64,000 nt of DNA from JASSUD01 sp031963405 (GTDB lineage Bacteria > Pseudomonadota > Gammaproteobacteria > Burkholderiales > Burkholderiaceae): positions 992,001 to 1,056,000 of the forward strand of contig JASSUJ010000001.1 in assembly GCA_031963405.1 (NCBI GenBank). The letters are read 5' to 3'. Both the position numbers and the translations under genes were made by a program. The notes beneath the pieces are model-generated. The model saw only the letters and a list, made by a program, of their open reading frames with translations. It was not told where the DNA came from and made no database searches. Shown in pieces: positions 1 through 9,300 of this stretch (within the stretch, counting starts at the first letter, position 1; each line of letters begins with the position of its first letter).

Positions 1-110
1 TCAGGCAGATAGCGGCCAGCCTGGCGCATCAGCCATACCGGCGTATAGTCAGTGGGCTCGCGCCTTAAGGCACGCAAAAAAATATCATTCGCAAGAGTAG
101 AAGAAGTCAT
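1..110 (-). CDS. hemE: Uroporphyrinogen decarboxylase, N-terminal fragment
   Basis: Only the first 36 codons lie in the window; the gene runs off the left edge. Translating the minus strand from the ATG at 108-110 gives a short leader, then LRALRREPTDYTPVWLMRQ followed by AGRYLP, the highly conserved N-terminal signature of HemE, whose Arg and Gly residues line the substrate cleft. The enzyme decarboxylates the four acetate side chains of uroporphyrinogen III to give coproporphyrinogen III in cytoplasmic haem synthesis. I see no strong ribosome binding site. The identification rests on this one motif, but it is distinctive. Confidence 0.85.
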   Translation of the reverse strand, partial: MTSSTLANDIFLRALRREPTDYTPVWLMRQAGRYLP

Positions 111-213
111 AGGAGTCACATTAGAGAAGCAAAAAAGAAGCGCTATTTCTAGCGAGATGATGCAAGCAAAGCAGCAAACCAAAGCTATAGCGCCACTGGC
201 TATAACTTATGGC

Positions 214-305
214 ACCTCTGCAAAATCCCTGTAGCGGCAGCATGCCTCGTAGTACTAGTGTACTGGCAGCAAAGGCATTCCTTGCTACAGGGATTTTGCA
301 GAGGT
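214..305. repeat. Palindromic repeat, family C (copy 1)
   Basis: A perfect 22-bp inverted repeat (214-235 against 284-305, tips reading ACCTCTGCAAAATCCC) encloses about 48 bp. The tip ACCTCTGCA is shared with the palindrome at 55281-55341, so this is a dispersed element and not a terminator. No T-tract follows. The rest of 111-500, between hemE and the PIP box, holds nothing else I can support. Confidence 0.75.
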
Positions 306-501
306 TCCCTATCTTTTTAGTAGAGAACGCTCTCCACTTATCGCCGCCATTATAGAAAAGGTGGCAGCGTGAAGAGGAAATTTCGTAGCGAAGTACCTTT
401 CTATAGAGGGCGGCTATGCCTCAGTAACGCATAGATCTTTCATTTATACGATAAGAAATGAAACTGGGATGGGAAGCATGTCGAATTTGATTAATTTTTA
501 A

Positions 502-526
502 TTCGCTAACTTGTATCAACTTTCGT
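502..526 (+). promoter_or_regulatory. PIP / hrpII box upstream of effector candidate
   Basis: Exact match to the binding site of HrpB/HrpX-type AraC activators: TTCGC (502-506), 15 bases, TTCGT (522-526); equivalently TTCG-N16-TTCG. A TANNNT-type -10 element (TATGTT, 558-563) follows after 31 bp, the spacing known for functional sites. The start codon of the downstream gene is 73 bp past the box. Confidence 0.75.
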
Positions 527-598
527 TGCAAACAGTGGTATCAGCGTTGCCAATGCTTATGTTTAGTCTATGAAAACACTATTCAGAAAAGGATTGTT

Positions 599-1186
599 AT
601 GACGCAAAAAATAGGCAGTGAATCTTCAATATCACCCTATGCTACTCCAGCAGAGCAGACAGAGGACAACGCCCCCAAACACACCAGCCTCAACAGGAAG
701 TTCGCGCCATCAACTCTTTCTATTTCCCAAAGACCCCGGCCTCCAACTCTCGAGCAACAGTCTAATTACAATAAACCTCCACCAACCTCAACTGATCATC
801 ACCCTGAACTCTCCGCCACACCTTTACCGGCTGGCAGCCATGAGTTGCAGCAAATTAATAAACCACAAAAGCAAGATAATTTAAGAAAAAAACCCATAAA
901 AAGAGAAATAGATAAAAATATCAAGCCCATAAGTGAAGAGGCCCTGCCGACATATATTTTAGGTCACATAAGAATTATGCAATTGATTATAGAATCTAAA
1001 AATCCTCAGAAAATGTTGGATTGGTATAAAGAAACGTTTCCAGCTATAAAAAATTTTATAGACATTGAAGGATTAACAAGAAATGTACTTAAAACATTAG
1101 AGAACAGGCCAAACCTACTTAAAAAAATACAGCCAAGCGCGGAGGAATTAATAAAGGGTCTATCTAATAATATAAAAATTAGATAA
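599..1186 (+). CDS. Candidate type III secreted effector, unknown function
   Basis: I recognise no family in this 195-residue protein. Residues 1-100 are rich in Ser, Thr, Pro, Gln and Asn and look disordered, as expected of a T3SS export signal; 100-195 are Lys-rich and probably helical. There is no signal peptide or membrane segment. AAAAGGA (587-593) is a good ribosome binding site 5 bases before the ATG. The main functional clue is the exact PIP box and correctly spaced -10 upstream, pointing to control by the HrpB/HrpX-like activator at 23286-24716. Base composition is AT-rich like the rest of the island. The effector role is inferred from promoter and composition only. Confidence 0.65.
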   Translation: MTQKIGSESSISPYATPAEQTEDNAPKHTSLNRKFAPSTLSISQRPRPPTLEQQSNYNKPPPTSTDHHPELSATPLPAGSHELQQINKPQKQDNLRKKPIKREIDKNIKPISEEALPTYILGHIRIMQLIIESKNPQKMLDWYKETFPAIKNFIDIEGLTRNVLKTLENRPNLLKKIQPSAEELIKGLSNNIKIR

Positions 1187-1253
1187 ACCAATATCTGCGA
1201 CCCTAAATTTCTCTCAATTCCCCAAAAAAAATGTCTGCTCACTAGCGCCTTCA

Positions 1254-1730
1254 TTAATTTTTCGAATAGTTCACGTTGGCAACCAGATGCTTTTCTATCG
1301 CCAGAAGAACTTTAAACGAAGCTTTATGGCCAGCTATTGCTTGTGATTTAATAAGGCGTGCCGCGTCGAGGCGATTAGAAAAACTTATTGTCCGCAGCAG
1401 AAGATAACCTACCTCTGTTTGTATTTCTTTAAACTCTGTCAATTTATTAAGCAAATATTTCAATTCTTTCTGCAGATCAGCTTCACCATATGTATTGCAA
1501 TTTCGCAACTCATCATTAATCGATTTTTTCACTTTATCAAGCAAATTCTCCCATTCCCGCTTCAGCGTAGTTTTACCATAAAAAGGGGAATTATCTAATT
1601 CTCTATTAATCAAATCTTTCAGATTAATTATTTCAAGATAGCCTGCCACTTCCTTATCTTCTTTCGAAAATACAGGCTTAAATCTAATAGATTGACTCAG
1701 ACAACTTACAGGAGAGCTCAAGAGTTTCAT
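1254..1730 (-). CDS. Hypothetical protein with duplicated 30-residue helical motif
   Basis: A 158-residue cytoplasmic protein I cannot assign. AAAGG about 8 bases before the ATG supports the start. Residues about 40-100 contain two copies of a roughly 30-residue unit with the pattern I-N-x-E-L-x-N-x(3)-Y-G-x(3)-L-x(2)-E-x(3)-L-L-x-K, indicating an internal duplication of a charged helical hairpin. The gene converges on the effector candidate at 599-1186 and shares its AT-rich composition. I found no PIP box upstream. It could be an effector under other control or a degraded mobile-region gene. Confidence 0.5.
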   Translation of the reverse strand: MKLLSSPVSCLSQSIRFKPVFSKEDKEVAGYLEIINLKDLINRELDNSPFYGKTTLKREWENLLDKVKKSINDELRNCNTYGEADLQKELKYLLNKLTEFKEIQTEVGYLLLRTISFSNRLDAARLIKSQAIAGHKASFKVLLAIEKHLVANVNYSKN

Positions 1731-1867
1731 AGTGATTACCTTTAATTTTTTAGATATACGTTTAAATTAACAATTTCATACGTACTAAAACTCAATACTT
1801 TTAATAAATTTTAGGCATCTAGTGAGATACCAATATAATCTAGCGAATATCATGTATTAATTTTATA

Positions 1868-2116
1868 ATGCGCGAACAGAAAGATTTATATCTCATTGCG
1901 ATCATCGCTGCTGGTTTTAATCCTAAGGGGGTTGTGCGCCATACCCTAAGCCATACAGTAATTGCACATCCTGCTCAGGCTGGCATATATTTGCCAACGA
2001 TTAAACGAATCAGTGGGCATAAAACGCTTGCGATGGTTGAGCGCTATGCACACCAGAATGGACATCACATTCAAGCAGTCATGGATAAATTACAGGAGAG
2101 GATGAGAATTGCCTAG
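1868..2116 (+). pseudogene. Tyrosine recombinase, C-terminal fragment
   Basis: The 82-residue frame retains the end of the catalytic domain of a phage-type tyrosine integrase: a degraded LRHT box reading TLSHT (the catalytic Arg is lost), then LPTIKRISGHKTLAMVERYA, containing the second catalytic His (GHK) and the nucleophilic Tyr. The core-binding domain and first half of the catalytic domain are missing. Family members are 300-400 residues long, so this is an inactive remnant. It differs in sequence from the integrase remnant at 11904-12421, so at least two integrases have decayed here. Confidence 0.75.
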
Positions 2117-2187
2117 CCGTTTTGCTGGCACGAATTAAATGAGAAATACGAGAGAATTACACAAACTCCAAAGTAACTTCTACCTAA

Positions 2188-2400
2188 GAGCCTGTTTACG
2201 ATCTTTTGAGCATGAGGGCCAGAAAAGCTAAGTGAAGCAACTGCAAACTCGTATTGAGCTTGCGCTCGGTATTTTTCCAAAGTCTTTGACACTTTTCAAG
2301 CCAAGCAAAAGATCTCTCCACCACTCAACGCTTAGGCATCACAGTAAAAACTAAACAAGGCATCTCGCTTCACAATTTGAAAATATTACCTTTGTAACCC
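2188..2400 (-). pseudogene. IS5-family transposase C-terminal remnant with one terminal repeat
   Basis: Minus-strand translation ending at 2196 gives VVERSFAWLEKCQRLWKN, then ERKLNTSLQLLHLAFLALML, the conserved C-terminus of IS5-family DDE transposases including the catalytic Glu. A TGA replaces the expected Trp just before VVERS, and the upstream two thirds are absent. The outer end, GAGCCTGTTTACGATC from 2188, looks like the terminal inverted repeat and is preceded by TAA, typical IS5 target sequence. The same tip recurs in the palindromes I call family B, so this element or a relative is their likely mobiliser (inference). Confidence 0.7.
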
Positions 2401-2450
2401 CTTTTTTGACCTCATACATAGAAAGAGTTGATAGAGGGCATCGCCTTGTC

Positions 2451-2526
2451 TGCATCGAAATGCGTCCTTTTGCGTCGAAACGTGTCACTTTTAAGAGGTC
2501 AAAAGTGCGCTTAATCCCTTGCTATA
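2451..2526. repeat. Direct repeat copy 1 near the KGG gene
   Basis: About 75 bp beginning TGCATCGAAATGCGTC and ending near TTAATCCCTTGCTAT are repeated imperfectly, in the same orientation, at 3321-3394. The copies bracket the KGG gene at 2762-3037. A separate weak hairpin (2535-2580, arms rich in CCCCAAAAAAT / ATTTTTTGAGG) follows this copy. I see no gene in 2401-2761. Confidence 0.55.
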
Positions 2527-2761
2527 TCGACTCATGAAAAACCCCAAAAAATCAGATCAATGTCTAATTTTTTGAGGTCGCTTGTGCGGCTATATACTAA
2601 TAAGACCCTTAATAAGAGCTAATCTGCCCTAATAGGAAAAAGTGCGGCTTATTACTAAGTAAGCTTGGCAGTTTTGAGAAAGTTGATGACGTCTCGCTTT
2701 TGAGTACTGCCTGCTGTCAAACTTCTTATAAGCTTATACTCTTCCTAAATATGAGCGAAAT

Positions 2762-3037
2762 TCACTCTTGATTGTGTCTTTTTTCTTGAGTAGCCTCTCC
2801 ACCCTTGTGCCCTGCTTCTCGTGCTTCTTCTGAGGTAAAGTGGTGCGCTGTGCCTTTTTCTTGAGCAGCTTTCCCTCCCTTATGCCCTGCCTCTCGTGCT
2901 TCTTCTGAGGTAAAGTGATGCGCCGTACCTTTTTCTTGAGCAGCATGACCGCCTTTAGAAGCAATTTCACGTTGACGCTCTGGGTCCATCGACGCAAAAC
3001 CTTGCTTATTGCTCTGCTCATCTTTTTGCTCTGCCAT
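2762..3037 (-). CDS. KGG-repeat general stress protein (YciG / Con-10 type)
   Basis: A 91-residue, very hydrophilic protein. Residues about 18-80 carry three KGG-type units, each combining a Gly-Gly turn (SKGG, HKGG, HKGG) with an Ala-Gln-Glu-Lys-Gly segment, and two near-identical copies of HHFTSEEAREAGHKGG. This is the hallmark of the stress-induced bacterial acidophilic repeat family (YciG, GsiB-like, fungal Con-10), small soluble proteins induced in stationary phase, desiccation or general stress, probably as protectants. GGGAGAG precedes the ATG at a proper distance. It stands alone between two 75-bp direct repeats and mobile-element remains, so it may have been carried in. Family call is firm; molecular role is only broadly known. 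Confidence 0.9.
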   Translation of the reverse strand: MAEQKDEQSNKQGFASMDPERQREIASKGGHAAQEKGTAHHFTSEEAREAGHKGGKAAQEKGTAHHFTSEEAREAGHKGGEATQEKRHNQE

Positions 3038-3320
3038 AACAGCTCTCCCATAATTAATTGCCCGATTAGACTAGACAAAATACGGCACCTGTAGGAAATC
3101 AAAAATCTTGTTTAGCCTAACGAAAAGGTATGTTGCATGCCGTGCTTCTTTTTTGAGCAGGTTCCATGCCATAAATAGCCCCTTTGATTCAGAAGGCCAT
3201 GTTGACAACAAAAGCTTAAAAAGATTTTCTTTATAAATTGGCGCTTTGCATAACTCACAGTCATGCAAAGCAAAAATAGAACAGCTTATTTACTGTCCTT
3301 GTGCGCAGCCAACATATGAC

Positions 3321-3394
3321 TGCATGAAAATGCGTCATTTGCGTTGAAATGCATTATTTTTAAGCTGTAAAGATTCGCTTAACCCCTTACTATC
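3321..3394. repeat. Direct repeat copy 2 near the KGG gene
   Basis: Imperfect second copy of the unit at 2451-2526, same orientation, sharing TGCGT-rich blocks and the end CGCTTAACCCCTTACTAT. Between the KGG gene and this copy (3038-3320) I see no supported gene. Confidence 0.55.
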
Positions 3395-3491
3395 TGGCTT
3401 TCTCAGACTGGATAAGGTGCGTTAAAAAATACGCTTTTTGTGAAAGCCGCAGGCGGTGAAATACCGAGTGCAAAGCTAGGTAAATGTTGGC

Positions 3492-3770
3492 ACAACCGAG
3501 CACGAAACGGCTGAGGTATGGCTCATCAAAGAGGCCTACGAACTCTGCCAAGAAACACGCCTAAGCATCAAACCGATATATTTGTGGAATAAAGCGGTGG
3601 TTAGATGGTGTGAAGAAACTAAACATAAAGAACCGCATAACCAAGGTGTTGCTAAGTTTCGCCGGCTACATGTTTTTAAATGGCAAGGCCCTCACTGATA
3701 TCACGCAAGAAAAATCATAGAAATTGGTAAGGCAAAACTTGAAGAAGCGACACAATCTACTCTGATCAAT
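3492..3770 (+). pseudogene. Tyrosine recombinase N-terminal (core-binding) fragment
   Basis: From 3492 one frame reads TTEHETAEVWLIKEAYELCQ and continues to WNKAVVRWCEETKHKE, the SAM-like core-binding domain that precedes the catalytic domain in phage integrases. The reading then shifts near 3690 to KALTDITQEK and again near 3712 to IIEIGKAKLEEATQST, so at least two frameshifts separate pieces of one ancestral protein. No catalytic residues are present. It lies on the same strand as the catalytic-domain remnant at 11904-12421; whether they were once one gene cannot be decided from the sequence. Confidence 0.65.
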
Positions 3771-3929
3771 GTAGAAGATCAAAAAGGAGCTTTTCTCAAA
3801 AAAGCTTTACTTTCCTTATGTCATTTTATGATGCCAAAAAACGGTTCTTGTAGCGTAATGCATTCACGTTTTATGAACGGCAGAAAAGCTACGTACCTCA
3901 CACTAGAGCGGGCAAGAACACCCTTCTAG

Positions 3930-4130
3930 TTGATTTAGAAAACACGCGTAGATAATTATTTTTGGCTTGCTAGACATAAGTCAGTGCACATAAATAACTC
4001 TTCATCATTAGATATCGTGCTTGGCGCTGAGTCTGGAGAAGAATATAGAGTAATTTTTTCACGCCGACTTAAAGAGGCTCGATTTATTTTTCAAGCATCA
4101 ACAGAAGCGTGTCCCTTCCCCTTTATTTAA
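3930..4130 (+). other. Open frame without start, possible gene remnant
   Basis: A stop-free stretch ending at TAA 4128-4130 translates to a plausible globular segment (SLDIVLGAESGEEYRVIFS, then RRLKEARFIFQ) but has no start codon, and related-looking text upstream (near 3890-3930) is in another frame. I do not recognise it. It may be the 3' part of a decayed gene. The rest of 3771-4496 holds nothing I can support and is strongly AT-rich. Confidence 0.25.
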
Positions 4131-4496
4131 ATAACCTAAAAAATTACCTCACAAAATAGAATATCTTTATTTTTCTCATCCAAAGGGGATTTGAACTGAT
4201 TCCAATGATGCAAGTAAAGAATATTTCTATCAAAAAAATTGTTCCAGTGAATAGCTATTCTCTATACATCCGCTATACAACTACACATTTATTAAATAAG
4301 GCATTTACATTATTTTAAGGCCACTCTATTATTTTATCTTAATGACCCTAGTGCTGGCGCAAGGTGCGCTGTAACTTGAAGGCTTCTGCCACCTCTCCAC
4401 TATCGGCAGTATGCGTTAGGGAAAGCATGAGCAGAATTTTTTATATATAGCCTAAACTCAAGCAGAACTAATACAACAAATAAAGAACATGACATT

Positions 4497-5735
4497 ATGC
4501 TAAACCCTATGGCAAGTAGCACTAATATCGGAGGTGCCTCAAGCTCTTCTAGCGAAAATGCAGCGTAGGTTCTAGAAGGATATGAACTTGATCTTCGTGG
4601 TCTAGAGGGAAATGACAGCAATGAAATTAGCTTGCAAGAAGAGCTGCATCAAGAGCTATGGAAATCGTTTTCTAATTTTCGACTGTTCGAATTTAGAATC
4701 AATACTCCGTCTAGGTTCAAGAAAAAAATTCTTGCTAAAGAGAGAAATCAAACACAAACACAACTTCAGCATATTCACGAAAGATTCCGTGAAGCGTTTG
4801 TCAAACACAGCGAGTTGAGTACCGCGAATCAAAGTGCAGAATCCACTATAAATCTGAAAGCAAGAGGAAAAGCATCTTCTGAAGAAGAGTTAGAAGAAGA
4901 ATCAGAGCCGCAACCAACAGCAGAATCCTCTACATATCTGAAAGGAAAAGGAAAAGTACCTTCTGAAGAAGAGTGGAAAATAGTAGAGCAGAAAATAAAT
5001 TCTCAACAAGAACTAGAAAAAAAATTAAAAAAAGAATTAGAAGAATTAAAGCAGCAACTTATAGGGTTGAAAAATGCTAATGGAAATGTACTAAAGTTTC
5101 TAACCGTTATTGACGCTGATCTTAAAGGAAAAGTCCTCTATGATTTTAGCCGACTTAGGCTTGGGTTTAAGTGGGTGACACGTCTTTTACCTCTAGCTAA
5201 TATTCCGTCGACTGTCATTAATATTCTACTAAGAAGCCCAGTTATTGGTTTATGGATAGGGTTGGGAACGAATTTAATAACATGGTGGATTAATGATGTA
5301 TTTAATCCTATCATCGACAACCTGAACCAGTATCAAACTAATGATTTAAAATCCTTAAAAGAAGAAGTTTTCCCGACAATATTGTTATGTATTGTGGACC
5401 AAAGGATTCGTGATTTTGAGCAAGAGATTAGTAATTTTAAGCAGAGGCTTAGTAAGCTCGAGAAAAGGATTGAAGAAATGAGTAATCAAATTATCCTTAA
5501 AACACAGCGAGAGTTAGTTCAAGCACAACAAAATTTAGTTCAAGCACAACGAGAGTTAGTTAACGCACATCAAACACTCGCTGAAAAAGAAGAAAAGCTT
5601 GAGCAAACACTCTCTAAACATCAAACAGAGCTTCATGAAAGAGACACAAAACATGAAAAAAAGATTGAGGAGCTTACGGCTCAGATGAATAAGGGAATGG
5701 ATGAGGTTTTAGCGGCAATAAGGAACAGAGGATAG
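4497..5735 (+). pseudogene. Coiled-coil membrane protein gene interrupted by an in-frame amber codon
   Basis: The main open part runs from a TTG at 4632 to 5735 (367 residues). The same frame extends upstream to ATG 4497 (or 4509) except for one TAG at 4566-4568. The extra N-terminus reads MLNPMASSTNIGGASSSSS, a Ser-rich start like the effector candidates here, so the original gene probably began there. Features: a partly duplicated acidic motif (AEST...LK..GK..SEEE, twice); coiled coil; a hydrophobic region around 4632-frame residues 170-220 with probably two membrane segments; and a long C-terminal coiled coil with ELVQAQQNLVQAQ-type repeats. The TAG may inactivate the gene, or translation may restart downstream. 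No function or PIP box can be assigned. Confidence 0.5.
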
Positions 5736-6317
5736 GACGCACTTGCTGATGCATACCAGCCGCTAGCTGTAGCACCGCATAAAGCCTGAGGGTGCTCTTC
5801 TGTTTTACTTTTATCTCTTTAAAAGAGGAGTGCCGGAAATATGCCTTTTGTCTCTTAGTTCGGATGCAATAGACCAAGCATCATTAATCGTAGAAATACT
5901 CTTTCCATGCAATATTTGAAGTTCTACCTAAATTTCACCATATAAATTCAATTATGCATTCAAACTTAGCGCAAGCACTACATCTGGTTGACGCTAACGC
6001 AAAATGGTGAGCAATAGGAGCCGCATGAGTTGAGACTGAAAGGGCTTGCAGGTGCGATTCCCGTGAGCTACGCACTTACGTCTATCTCTTCGCTTACCTC
6101 TGCTTACCCGTAGGCAACCATCATGTGAAGTTCTTGATGAACCCTAAAACCTTTTTTAGCAGACAGATGAGGGGGAAGCCGACGGGTCGCCTGATGCAGC
6201 GATCGAAGCAACCTCTGTCTCGGTACTTCGCTTCTTCTTAATAGGCCTCCATCGCATTTGATTGATAGAAGGAGCAAGCAGCGCCGCTTCCTCATTTTGC
6301 GCATCCGGCTGTACGAT
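5736..6317. other. Intergenic stretch without recognised gene
   Basis: 582 bp between the coiled-coil gene and the 3' end of the NACHT gene. Short frames exist on both strands but none has a convincing start or composition. I see no tRNA, PIP box or strong terminator. Confidence 0.5.
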
Positions 6318-9300
6318 TCAATCTCTCAAAGCAAGAGGCAGGTTAGCTGCCTGTTGGGCTTGTTGAATCGCTTGCTTGAATTTGGCTTCTTGATTTGCAT
6401 CACTAAAAGGAACGCTCTGGAGCCCTTGAGCCGTATAGAAATACAAGGAGCCCTCCTGAATATAGAAAGGGGCACCCTGATCAAAGCGTTGCTTGAGTAA
6501 GCATTCTGTATAGATTAGTGCTATCGCCTGGCTGTTAAGCCTAGGCAGTAAGCGATAGAGTGTCCTGAGGTGTTTAGCTAACACCTTAGCCGCGCTGTAC
6601 TGCGCCCCCCTGTCCCTCATCAGCGAGATCAACGCAACTAAGGCCCAGGCCGGTAACGAAGGCTGCTGACCTAACACCTCAGCCGCGCAGCTCTTCACCT
6701 CCCAGCCCGAGTCTTTCATCAATGCGATCAAGGCCTCTAAGGCCGAGTCTGGTAACGGAGACTGCTTACCTAACGCCTTAACCGCGCTGAGCTTCGCGTC
6801 ACTGTCCGGGTCCTTCGTCAACGCGATCAACGCTGCTAAGGCCGAGGCCGGTAACGAAGACTGCTTACCTAACGCCTTAGCCGCGCTGCGCTTCACCTTA
6901 CTGTTCGTGTCCTTCATCAACGCGATCAACGCAGCCAAGGCCGAGAGCGGTAACGAAGACTGCTTACCTAACGCCTTAGCCGCGCTGCGCTTCACCTCAC
7001 TGTTCCGGTCCTTCGTCAACGCGATCAACGCTGCTAAGGCCGAGGCCGGTAACGAAGACTGCTTACCTAAGACATCAGCCGCGCGGCGCCTCACATAACC
7101 GTCCGCGTCCCTCGTCAACGCGCTCAAAGCCTCTACGGCCGAAGCCGGCAACGAAGACTGCTGACCTAAGGCATCAGCCGTACTGCGCTTCACCTCCCAG
7201 TTCGAGTCCTTCATCAATGCGATCAAGGCCTCTGCGGCCGAGGCCGGTAACGAAGGCTGCTGGCCTAAGGCATCGGCCGCGCGGCACTTCACCTTCGTGT
7301 TCGTTTCCTTTGTCAACGCGATCAAAACCTCTACGGCCGAGGCCGATAACGAAGACTGCTGGCCTAAGGCATTAGCCGCGTAGTACCCCACCTCCCAGTC
7401 CGGCTCCTTTATCAACCTGATCAAGGCTTCTAAGGCCGAGGCCGGTAACGGAGACTGCTGGCCTAAGACATCAGCCGTGCGGCACCTTACCCACCTGTCC
7501 AGGTCCTTCGTCAACGCAATCAACGCAGCTAAGGCCGAGGCCGGTAATGAAGATTGCTTACGTAAGGCCTTAACCGCGCTGTGCTTCGCCTCCGAGTCCG
7601 GGTCTTTCATCAAGGCGATCAAGGCTTCTAAGGCCGAGGCCGGTAACGAAGGCTGCGTGCCTAAAGCATCGGCCGCGTAACCTCTCAACCAACTGTCCGC
7701 GTCCTTCGTGAACGCAATCAAAGCCTCTACGGCCGCAGCCGGTAACGAAGATTGCTGACCTAAGGCCTTAACCGCGCTGCGCTTCACATCCGTGCTCGTT
7801 TCCTTCGTCAACGCGATCAACGCTGCTAAGGCCGAGGCCGGTAACGAAGAACGCTGACCTAAGGCATCAGCCGTGCGACACTTCACCTCCCTGGCCGGGT
7901 CCTTTGTCAACGCGATCAAGGCCTCTACGGCCGAGGCCGGTAACCGAGGCAGACTTAAGCCACAAGCCGCGCTGCACTTCACCTGCCAGTCCGGGTACTT
8001 CGTCAACGCGATCAACGCAGTTAAGGCCGAGGCCGATAGCAGAGACTGATGAGCTAACAATTTAGCCGCGTTGAGCTTCACATCCCTGTCCGCGTTCTTC
8101 GTCAAGGCGATCAACGCCTCTAAGGCCCAGGCCGGTAATGAAGACTGCTGAGCTAAGGCAGCAACCGCGCTGTGCTTCGCCGGCCAGTCTCGGTCCTGTA
8201 TCGACGCGATCAAGGCCTCTAAGGCCGAGGCCGGTAACGAAGACTGCAGGCCTAAGGCATCGGCCGCGCTGCTTCTCACCCAACTTTCCGGGTCCTTCAT
8301 CAACGCGATCAACGCAGCTAAGGCCGAGGCCGATAAGGCAGGTCGATTGCCAAGTGCGCATGCCAACTTTTTTTTTGCTCTCTCGGATTTCGCCGCCTTG
8401 AGGCACTGGAGCAATGCGTGCTCGGGAAACGTAGGCACAGACGCCAGCGTGCCTTCGCCTGTCTGGGCCATTTCCAATCGCAGCCATTGTTCTAGCCCTT
8501 GCTCCAGCCTGTCTCGGATGGTGGGTGCTAGCTCAATACCAGGCGTACGAGAGGCTTCATGCAGAACGTTTATCAGCAAGCGCTGATGAGCTGCGCCGAA
8601 CAAATCACGTGGCTCCGCTTCAAGCAACCTAAAGAATCGGTTCAGCGCCTCTCCCCGCAACAGCCCTGAAACGAACCACCAAAAAATCTCATAGCGTGGG
8701 TTGTATTTGTGTTGGTGAACAAACGCATCGGGGGACGTTTTCGTCCACTGCTTGCTGTTGAGAGATAGAAGGGTAATCTCTCGCTCAGTTTCCCAATGCT
8801 GAACAAAATGCTTGGCCGCCAAAAATTCTTGAAATGTCAAATGCATGAAATGGTAGCTACAGCGGTTTTCCTCTGCATCATCGGTACGCAGAAACGAGAT
8901 TTTTTTGAGGTTCGCTTCTAACGTAAAGGGGAGCACCTCCCCTTGTGCTTCAAGCTGCTCAATCAGCGCATGCAGATCACCTTGATGAAATTCAATTTGA
9001 TTATTCTGCAATCCCTGAAAAGCTAAAGTGCTCAAAAAATCCTGTTCGGTTTTGACCACTCTCTCAATGCGAGATGGGCTGAGCGCGTTAATATGGCTCG
9101 CGGTTAATAGCTCTGCGCCTTCACGCTTGCCTAGCGCAAGGATATCCTTACGCCACAATTTGTTCATCATGGCTTGGTATAAGACAGTGACCGTCATCGC
9201 GCCTGGCACCTTTTGCTGGATGCGCTTGATTTCATCCCAGCTGTAACAAAGCGCATCCAGTTGGATCGGCACGTTGACCAGCTCCTGGAGGAAGGCGTTG

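Noticed and set aside
52..234. 60-codon plus-strand frame at the left edge
   Set aside because: It is antisense to the hemE start and has no ribosome binding site or family similarity.
3071..3268. 65-codon minus-strand frame next to the KGG gene
   Set aside because: No ribosome binding site, no recognisable domain, in a region of decayed sequence.
5990..6075. GAGCCGCATGAG...GTGCGATTCCCGTGAG, reminiscent of group II intron end domains
   Set aside because: The domain V hairpin with its GAAA loop and closing strand cannot be formed, and no intron-encoded protein is nearby.
6829..8340. Regular direct repeats of about 99 bp that could suggest a CRISPR or satellite array
   Set aside because: There are no unique spacers; the period equals 33 codons and the repeats encode HEAT-like units in one long frame.
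8062..8487. Frames of 141 and 87 codons within the HEAT repeat region
   Set aside because: They are out-of-frame shadows created by the repetitive codons of the NACHT gene.
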